A stretch of DNA of 10,674 bases from Acidobacteriota bacterium (GTDB lineage: Bacteria; Acidobacteriota; Polarisedimenticolia; J045): positions 1 to 10,674 of the forward strand of contig JAMOQA010000369.1 of NCBI GenBank assembly GCA_027064265.1, in the 5' to 3' direction. A program made the translations under genes and the position numbers. Below, piece by piece: positions 6,162 to 10,674 of the stretch (positions are counted from its first letter, which is position 1; each line of letters begins with the position of its first letter). The notes under the pieces are model-generated. The model was not told the origin of the DNA. It ran no database searches and saw nothing but the letters and a program-made list of their open reading frames with translations.

Positions 6162-7532
6162 TCAGGCCTCCGGCGTGTCCGTTCCGTCCGGCGGCGCCGG
6201 CACCGGGCGCAGCTCGAGGCGCAGGATGCGGGGTCCCTCGGCGACGGCGACGACCAGTTCGTGGGCCGGGCCGAAGGGAACCCGGTCGCCGGCCCGGGGA
6301 ATGCGACCGAGGAGCGACTGGACGTAGCCCGCCAGGGTGTGGACCTCCGGGGGGATCTCCGGGGGAGAGGGGACCAGCTCGGCCGCCCGCCGCACCGGCA
6401 GCACCGCGTCGAGGCGCCAGCCGCCGCCGGGGAGAGGGGCGATCTCGTCCGCCTCGCCCGCGTCGAACTCGTCCCGCAGCTCGCCGACCAGCTCCTCGAG
6501 CACGTCCTCGAGGGTGACGATCCCCGCCGTACCCCCGTACTCGTCGGCGACCACCGCCATGTGCCCGTGGTCCCGCTGGAAGAGGCGCAGCAGGCGTCCC
6601 ACCGGCAGCGTCTCCGGCACGATCCGGGGGGCGCGGGCGAGCTTCCGCAGGTCGAACTCCGGCCTCGCGCCGCCGCGGTCGAGGACCCCCTGGAACAGGT
6701 CCTTGACGTGGAGGATCCCGACGATCCGGTCCAGGTCTCCTTCCTCGACCACCGGGTAGCGGGAGTAGCCCTCCTCGCGGACCAGGCGGAGGACCTCCTC
6801 CGGGGGGAGATCGGCGGAGAGGGCGACCACCCGGGCCCGGGGGACCATGATGTCCCGGGCCCGGCGCCCCGCGAACCGGACCAGGTTGTCCGCCAGGTCG
6901 ACGACGACCGGGCCGATCTTCCCCTGCCGGGCGCTCACGTGGAGCAGCTGGCGGATGTCCTCGAGGGTGTGCCCCGACGACTCCTCGAGGCTCCGGTAGC
7001 CGAACGGCCTGAGGAGCGCCTCCGCCGAGCCGTTGAGCACGATCACCAGGGGCTTCGCCACGTACCAGAAGACCTGCAGCGGGAACGAGATCCACATCAG
7101 GATCCGCTCCGGCTGGGCGATGGCGAGGAACTTCGGCGCCGTCTCGCCGAAGGCGACGTGCAGGAACGTGATGAAGAGGAACGCGGCGCCGAGGGAGAGG
7201 GACAGGGCGGCGGGCCCGATCCAGGGGGAGAGCGGGTCGAAGGCCAGGGCGAACAGCGCCCCGAACGCCGGTTCGCCGAGCCAGCCGAGGGCGAGGCTGG
7301 CGAGGGTGATCCCGACCTGGCAGACCGAGAGCCCGTCGTCGAGCTGGCGGAGCTGGGCGAGGGCGCGGGCCGCCCGGCGGTTCCCCTCCCGGGCGAGGGC
7401 CTCGAGCCGGGAGGGCCGGGCCCGGACCATGGCGAACTCGGCCGCGACGAACATCCCGTTCGCCACGACGAGGAGGAGCGCGGCCGCGAGGGCCACCGGC
7501 ATCGGGAGGGAACTGGCGCTGTGCGCGTCCAT
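6162..7532 (-). CDS. CNNM/CBS/CorC-type membrane protein (HlyC/CorC family)
   Basis: The protein has 456 residues from the ATG at 7530-7532. The N-terminal CNNM (DUF21) domain has about four hydrophobic segments and the FGETAPKFLA signature. Two CBS domains follow, introduced by DIMVPR and including ILHVKDLF and ADEYGGTAGIVTLEDVLEELVGE. The last 80 or so residues (GGWRLDAVLP onward) are a CorC/HlyC C-terminal domain. The family handles Mg2+ or Co2+ efflux or resistance, or in some members other ions; the older hemolysin name is misleading. The start is uncertain: in-frame codons at 7547, 7556 and 7562 would extend it into the divergent gene. None has a clear Shine-Dalgarno, and 7532 was chosen because it clears the shared promoter gap. 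Confidence 0.92.
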   Translation of the reverse strand: MDAHSASSLPMPVALAAALLLVVANGMFVAAEFAMVRARPSRLEALAREGNRRAARALAQLRQLDDGLSVCQVGITLASLALGWLGEPAFGALFALAFDPLSPWIGPAALSLSLGAAFLFITFLHVAFGETAPKFLAIAQPERILMWISFPLQVFWYVAKPLVIVLNGSAEALLRPFGYRSLEESSGHTLEDIRQLLHVSARQGKIGPVVVDLADNLVRFAGRRARDIMVPRARVVALSADLPPEEVLRLVREEGYSRYPVVEEGDLDRIVGILHVKDLFQGVLDRGGARPEFDLRKLARAPRIVPETLPVGRLLRLFQRDHGHMAVVADEYGGTAGIVTLEDVLEELVGELRDEFDAGEADEIAPLPGGGWRLDAVLPVRRAAELVPSPPEIPPEVHTLAGYVQSLLGRIPRAGDRVPFGPAHELVVAVAEGPRILRLELRPVPAPPDGTDTPEA

Positions 7533-7554
7533 GGGAGGGGGTATCATACCCGGC
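7533..7554. promoter_or_regulatory. Divergent promoter with a symmetric -10 palindrome
   Basis: The 22-bp gap between the likely divergent starts contains GGGTAT (7539-7544), one centre base, and ATACCC (7546-7551). This yields TATCAT on plus (7542-7547) and TATGAT on minus (7543-7548), each matching the -10 consensus at 5 of 6 positions. The expected start sites, about 7 nt downstream, fall at or next to the start codons, so both mRNAs could be leaderless or nearly so. No good -35 is visible on either side. GGGAGGGGG (7533-7541) could instead serve as a distant Shine-Dalgarno for the plus gene if transcription starts further upstream. Confidence 0.45.
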
Positions 7555-8211
7555 ATGAGCACGATCTACTGGGAACTCGGAGCGCAGGCCGATCTCGCGG
7601 ACGTCGACGGGGCCCTCTACTGCCCCGGCACCCTCGGCATCCGCCCCATCCTCCGGCGCCTCGCCGAGGCCGCCCGGGCGCAGCGTATCCCGCGCCTCGC
7701 GACCCTGGTGTGCCACCGGCCGGACGACCCGGACCTCGTCCACGAGGGGAAGCCCGACTACAAGGAGACGTGGCCTCCCTTCTGCCTCGCCGGGACCCCG
7801 GGCCAGGCCTGGATCCCCGAGGCGCGGGCCGATCGGGCGACGGAGTTCCCCCGGGACGCCCACTCGGAGCGGCTGATCCGGGAGGCGCTCCAGGCCTTCC
7901 GGAACGGCGTCGCGGGTGACGCGATCACCGTCGAGGTTCCCGGGTTCGACCCGTGGGACCACCCGGCGATGGAGAAGATCATCGAGGTGCTGGCGCCGGA
8001 GCGGGTGTTCCTCTACGGCGTGCCCGCCGACCGGTTCCTCGACAAGGCGATCGAGGGGCTCGTCACGCGAGGCATCGCCGTGACCGTGGTCGAGGACGCG
8101 ACGCGGCCGTTCGACGCGAAGAAGTTTCCGAAGGACGTGCGGCCCGCCTGGGAGGAGAAGGGCGTCCAGTTCACCACCTCCGTGCAGCTCCTCGCAGCCA
8201 CGACCCGCTGA
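7555..8211 (+). CDS. Isochorismatase/nicotinamidase-fold protein, apparently catalytically dead
   Basis: The protein has 218 residues from the ATG at 7555-7557. The cysteine-hydrolase (isochorismatase-like) fold is readable: an N-terminal strand then a DGALYCPG turn, CHRPDDP (53-59), PPFCLAGTPG (74-83), and the hallmark LYGVPADRFLDKAIEGL...GIAVTVVEDA (153-182). By alignment from memory with family members, the catalytic Asp is Gly9, the nucleophilic Cys is Phe161, the metal Asp is Val52 and the PPHC metal His is Phe76; only His54 remains. The usual Lys is not obvious near 95-105. The frame is intact and length normal, so this looks like a retained pseudoenzyme rather than decay. It might bind a nicotinamide-like ligand or act as a partner subunit. 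The upstream ATG at 7531 is in frame but has no Shine-Dalgarno. Confidence 0.85.
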   Translation: MSTIYWELGAQADLADVDGALYCPGTLGIRPILRRLAEAARAQRIPRLATLVCHRPDDPDLVHEGKPDYKETWPPFCLAGTPGQAWIPEARADRATEFPRDAHSERLIREALQAFRNGVAGDAITVEVPGFDPWDHPAMEKIIEVLAPERVFLYGVPADRFLDKAIEGLVTRGIAVTVVEDATRPFDAKKFPKDVRPAWEEKGVQFTTSVQLLAATTR

Positions 8212-8230
8212 CGCGTTCCCGGCGCCGCCC

Positions 8231-8368
8231 GGGCGCAGCACGCTGCGCCCCTGCGGCCATCGTTCGTTGCGCTCAACCCGTAGGGGTCCAGCGTGCTGGA
8301 CCCGTGCGGTGCGAAGCACCGCCATCATGGTTGCCTTGCGGGCGACACGGGCGCAGCACGCTGCGCCC
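8231..8368. repeat. Diverged copy of the hairpin repeat in a convergent gap
   Basis: The same hairpin order as the unit at 1-238 recurs: 8231-8239/8242-8250, 8248-8256/8278-8286 enclosing 8266-8269/8274-8277, 8284-8292/8295-8303, 8306-8312/8316-8322 (GAA loop), 8330-8335/8341-8346, and 8349-8357/8360-8368. The first and last hairpins are the same sequence, 118 bp apart, matching the 119-bp unit. Bases differ from the other copies but pairing is kept. It fills the gap between two genes that end toward each other (8211 and 8400), so it may also act as a two-way transcript terminator. Confidence 0.88.
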
Positions 8369-8399
8369 CCGCCCTCGTTGTGCTCGAGCCGTCGCGTTT

Positions 8400-9374
8400 C
8401 TACGAGGTGCCGGAGGCCATCGAGAAGAGGGCGAGGGCGAAGGCGACGACCGGGAGGAGCCCGGCGACCGTCGCGGCGATCGTCCACCCGTGCTCTCGCG
8501 CCGGCGAGACGCCCCGCTCTCCGGCGAGCGCCGCCCCGAGGACGAGCCCGGCGACGAACCCTCCCGCGTGGGCCGCGTGGTCGATCCCCGGGGCGAGGAG
8601 CAGGACCAGGCCGAAGATCGCCCACCGGACCAGGTCGTCCTTGAGGGCCCCGAGGGACCCGCCCCGCCGCCACCCGTACGCGATCCCGAAGCCGATCAGG
8701 CCGAAGAGCGCCCCCGAGGCTCCGAGACTGGGGACCCCGGGCATCGCCAGGGCGGACGCGGCGAAGGACGCCACCCCGGTCCCGACGAACACGACGAGGA
8801 ACCGGCGCGACCCGATCGCCCCCTCGATCGCCGGGCCGAGGTTGGCGAGGGCGTACCCGTTGAAAGCGATGTGCAGCAGGCTCCCGTGGAGGAAGATCGC
8901 CGTCACGAGCCGCCACCACTGCCCGGCCAGGATCGCGGGGGTCCACTTCATGCCCAGGGCGAAGAGGACGTCCGTCGGCGGCTTCCAGATCGATCCCCCG
9001 GGAGGACCGATCGCCGTCGCCAGGTAGACCACGACGATCGCGGCGAGCAGGGTCGTGGAGGCGGATCCGAACGACGGCAGGAGCAGCCCGGCCGCCCGGC
9101 CGAGGCCCCCGCGCGGGATCCCCCGCATCGACGTGCCACAGGCGGGGCAGGTGTCGAGCTCGACGGGAACGAGGGTGCCACACTCCCGGCACATCCGGTG
9201 GCGGGCCCGGATGGCGCGCCGCAGGTTCTCGCGCTCGGCGGCGCGCTCGGCCCGGCGGCGTTCCCGGCGGGCCTTCCACCAGGCGGCACCCCCGGGCAGC
9301 AGGCCGAGGCGGGCGAGCCCGTCCAGCACCAGGTCGCGGGTGTCCTCGAGGAACCGCCGCAGCGGGCCGGTCAT
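8400..9374 (-). CDS. Rhomboid-family intramembrane serine protease with N-terminal zinc ribbon
   Basis: The protein has 324 residues. Residues 31-60 are a strongly basic, probably helical segment. A zinc ribbon follows, with Cys62/Cys65 (CRECG) and Cys76/Cys79 (CPACG). The rhomboid core begins near 108, with WWRLVTAIFLHGSLLHIAFN holding His163, His168 and Asn172. Ser220 lies in GASGALFG and His269 in AAHAGG, so the Ser-His dyad and oxyanion residues are all present and it should be active. Further membrane helices reach the C-terminus. Rhomboids cut membrane proteins within the lipid bilayer; the substrate here is unknown. The ATG (9372-9374) has no Shine-Dalgarno but overlaps the TGA of the 53-aa gene upstream, so its translation probably depends on that gene. 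The 3' end faces the hairpin repeat. Confidence 0.93.
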   Translation of the reverse strand: MTGPLRRFLEDTRDLVLDGLARLGLLPGGAAWWKARRERRRAERAAERENLRRAIRARHRMCRECGTLVPVELDTCPACGTSMRGIPRGGLGRAAGLLLPSFGSASTTLLAAIVVVYLATAIGPPGGSIWKPPTDVLFALGMKWTPAILAGQWWRLVTAIFLHGSLLHIAFNGYALANLGPAIEGAIGSRRFLVVFVGTGVASFAASALAMPGVPSLGASGALFGLIGFGIAYGWRRGGSLGALKDDLVRWAIFGLVLLLAPGIDHAAHAGGFVAGLVLGAALAGERGVSPAREHGWTIAATVAGLLPVVAFALALFSMASGTS

Positions 9375-9532
9375 GGATTCGGCGGGCCCTTCAGCAGCTC
9401 CCAGAACAGGTTGAACGTCACGACCAGGGCCAGCCAGGCGGCCAGCGCGAGCACCCAGCCCCGGGAGGGGAGGGGTGCTCCGGGGGGCAGCGCCCAGGCG
9501 AGCAGGGTCGGAGCGAGGGCGGCGAGCTGCAT
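9371..9532 (-). CDS. Small 53-aa membrane protein coupled to the rhomboid gene
   Basis: The ATG at 9530-9532 is preceded by GGAGGAG (9537-9543), one of the best Shine-Dalgarno sequences in the window. The protein has two hydrophobic stretches, about 2-15 and 26-46 (WVLALAAWLALVVTFNLFWELL), separated by a Pro-rich turn, so it is a one- or two-pass membrane peptide. Its TGA overlaps the rhomboid ATG by 4 bp (ATGA). The frame stays open upstream to 9757, but that extension crosses the divergent gene and is not supported. No family is recognised. Position suggests a rhomboid accessory peptide or simply a leader that couples translation. Confidence 0.72.
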   Translation of the reverse strand: MQLAALAPTLLAWALPPGAPLPSRGWVLALAAWLALVVTFNLFWELLKGPPNP

Positions 9533-9594
9533 CGGTCTCCTCCGGTGGGAACGGACGAGGATTCTGCCACAGGAGCGGGTACCATGGCAGGCGC

Positions 9595-9619
9595 GGGGGC
9601 CCCGCTTCGAGGGGCCCCC
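9595..9619 (+). promoter_or_regulatory. Hairpin directly before the Shine-Dalgarno of the PrcB-like gene
   Basis: A perfect 9-bp G/C stem pairs 9595-9603 with 9611-9619 around a 7-nt loop. It ends one base before GGGAGGAA (9620-9627), the ribosome-binding site of the ATG at 9633. It lies in the 100-bp divergent gap 9533-9632, where TACCAT (9580-9585) is a weak plus-strand -10. It may stabilise the mRNA 5' end or tune translation. Confidence 0.5.
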
Positions 9620-9632
9620 GGGGAGGAACCGG

Positions 9633-10508
9633 ATGAGCAGGTGGTGGCTTCCCGCGATCGCGATCGCCCTCGTCGCCGGCCCCGCCGGCCCCGCGGCCCG
9701 GGCCGCGCTCCCCTTCATGCCCCCGTCGAAGCAGCCGGCCCGGATGTGGGCCGGCACTGCTCCCGGCCGGCCGGAGGGGGTGCTGCTGATCCGTTCCCGG
9801 GTCGAGTGGGACCGGGTGACCGCCGGCCTGGACCCGGCCTACGCCGGCGAGATGCCGGACTTCGGCCGGGAGCGGGTGCTGCTCGTGATCGGCCGGGAGC
9901 GGGAGAACCCCTGCCGGAGCAGCGTGCTCAAGGAGGTCTCGGTCCGGGGCGGGGAGGCCCGCGTCTCCATCGAGGAGCGGGTTCCGGCCGCCGGGTGCGA
10001 CTGCCCGGGGAACCCGCTGCCTCCCCTCGCCTGGCTGGTCTCCGTGCCCCGGTCGGTCGTGCGCGCCAGCCGGTCGATCACCGACGTGGTCGAGCCCTGC
10101 GAAGGAGCGCGGGAGACGGCTCGTCGCGCGGAGACGCGTCCCGTGCTCCTGCTCGAGGCCTCGTGGGACGAGCCTCCCGGGGCGCGGCTCCTCGTGACCC
10201 CCGAGCAGGTGGCCGCCACGGCGAGGCGGCTGGGGAAGGAGCTGCCCGCGATCGATCCCGCCCGGGAGCGGCTCGTTCTCGTCACCGGGCGGCCCCGGAG
10301 CAACGGGTGCCGCCGGACGCGGGTCGTCGAGACGGCGGTCGAGGGGACGACGGCCCGGTTCGTCGTCGAGGAGCGGTATCCGGCCCGGGGGGAGGCCTGC
10401 GCGATGCTCTTCCAGCTGCCGGCCGTCTTCGTCTACCGGGTGCCGGCGTCCGTCGAGAAGGTCGTCGTCGAGGTACGGGAGGCGCAGGACGCATCCTCGA
10501 GGAAGTAG
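9633..10508 (+). CDS. Secreted protein with two tandem PrcB-like domains
   Basis: The protein has 291 residues. A signal peptide spans about 1-25 (WWLPAIAIALVAG core, cut near ARA). Two homologous halves follow, about 47-150 and 170-282. Each has a region ending in a D-x-x-RER-(V/L)-x-LV-x-GR strand (76-88 and 208-220), a Cys-Arg turn (Cys94, Cys226), a basic/acidic strand pair, VEER-type VPA/YPA (114-120 and 245-251), further Cys (122/124 and 256), and a closing VP-x-SV strand. This resembles the PrcB C-terminal domain, a small beta fold in secreted proteins first named from a protease-stabilising factor. Function here is unknown; protease binding is a family-based guess. GAGGAA sits 6 nt before the ATG. 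A direct repeat separates it from the next gene. Confidence 0.82.
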   Translation: MSRWWLPAIAIALVAGPAGPAARAALPFMPPSKQPARMWAGTAPGRPEGVLLIRSRVEWDRVTAGLDPAYAGEMPDFGRERVLLVIGRERENPCRSSVLKEVSVRGGEARVSIEERVPAAGCDCPGNPLPPLAWLVSVPRSVVRASRSITDVVEPCEGARETARRAETRPVLLLEASWDEPPGARLLVTPEQVAATARRLGKELPAIDPARERLVLVTGRPRSNGCRRTRVVETAVEGTTARFVVEERYPARGEACAMLFQLPAVFVYRVPASVEKVVVEVREAQDASSRK

Positions 10509-10603
10509 CCGGGCGCCGCTGCTCCCCGAACATCGGCTGGCCAGCGGGCCGACATCGGCGAATCTTCTCCGCCGCGCGCCCGGCGCGGGGAGGAGGCTGC
10601 CGC
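10509..10603 (+). promoter_or_regulatory. Short gap with a spaced direct repeat
   Basis: ACATCGGC occurs at 10530-10537 and 10552-10559, 22 bp apart (about two helical turns). A 10-bp palindrome GCTGGCCAGC (10536-10545) overlaps the first copy. This could be a regulator site for the downstream gene, but no clear promoter hexamers accompany it. GGGGAGGAGG (10587-10596) is the Shine-Dalgarno of the next gene. Confidence 0.25.
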
Positions 10604-10674
10604 ATGGACGATGACGGGCAGGGAAGGGAGACGCTGCTCGTCGTCGGGGCCGGCCTTTCGGGGGCGATCCTGGC
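10604..10674 (+). CDS. FAD/NAD-binding oxidoreductase, N-terminal fragment
   Basis: The first 23 complete codons are present before the window ends. After an acidic start, LLVVGAGLSGAILA gives the GxGxxG dinucleotide-binding loop of a Rossmann beta-alpha-beta unit, so this is a flavin or NAD(P)-dependent oxidoreductase. The exact wording resembles UDP-galactopyranose mutase and related amine-oxidase-like proteins, but the fragment is too short to decide. The ATG at 10604-10606 has a strong AGGAGG about 7 nt upstream. It follows the PrcB-like gene by 95 bp on the same strand. Confidence 0.72.
   Translation, partial: MDDDGQGRETLLVVGAGLSGAIL

Noticed and set aside
7555..8211. Active nicotinamidase (pncA)
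   Set aside because: The nucleophilic Cys and catalytic Asp positions are Phe and Gly, so the enzyme name would mislead.
5764..9279. 1171-codon minus-strand open frame spanning several genes
   Set aside because: It crosses the CNNM/CBS gene, the divergent gene and the repeat in a frame with Arg/Gly/Pro-rich text and no motif; the true genes explain the region.
1..10674. tRNA, rRNA or insertion sequence
   Set aside because: I saw no tRNA cloverleaf, rRNA conserved segment or transposase; the hairpin repeat does not fold as a tRNA.

Overview
The window is GC-rich (roughly 70% by eye) and comes from a bacterium with an outer membrane. The evidence is an ExbB/ExbD-type proton channel pair followed by a TonB-like protein with a Pro/Lys-rich periplasmic linker, and many secreted proteins with signal peptides. 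The phylum cannot be fixed from sequence alone; a high-GC, often environmental lineage such as Planctomycetota, Acidobacteriota or Myxococcota would fit. Complete genes are tightly packed, with ATGA/GTGA start-stop overlaps and good Shine-Dalgarno sequences. Several start codons are GTG.

Region 1 (1-389) has no gene. It holds two identical 119-bp tandem copies of a unit built almost entirely of consecutive hairpins, then terminator-like hairpins behind the gene that ends at 390. Region 2 (390-5938, minus strand) is one six-gene envelope operon. In transcription order it encodes a secreted Ig-like beta-sandwich protein, an ExbB/TolQ channel subunit, an ExbD/TolR subunit, a TonB-like transducer with an unusual repeat-bearing linker and a non-canonical C-terminus, a secreted TPR protein, and a secreted protein with a helical N-terminus and a beta-rich C-terminus. 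The layout suggests a proton-motive-force-driven trans-envelope machine whose outer partners are the TPR and beta-rich proteins; its substrate is unknown.

Region 3 (6162-8211) is a divergent pair: a CNNM/CBS/CorC membrane protein on minus, and on plus an isochorismatase/nicotinamidase-fold protein that has lost every catalytic and metal residue I could align. Only 22 bp separate their likely start codons. That gap carries a small palindrome that gives a good -10 hexamer on both strands.

Region 4 (8212-8399) is a convergent 3'-to-3' gap filled with a diverged copy of the same hairpin unit as Region 1. The hairpins are kept by compensatory base changes. Region 5 (8400-9532, minus) is a 53-aa membrane protein gene, overlapping by 4 bp a rhomboid protease gene with an N-terminal zinc ribbon. 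Region 6 (9633-10674, plus) is a secreted protein made of two PrcB-like domains in tandem, followed by the first 23 codons of a dinucleotide-binding (FAD/NAD) oxidoreductase cut by the window edge.

The points most worth a second look are the structured repeat family with covariation, the ExbBD operon with its 39-residue repeat linker, the inactive nicotinamidase-like protein, the symmetrical divergent promoter, and the small gene coupled to the rhomboid.
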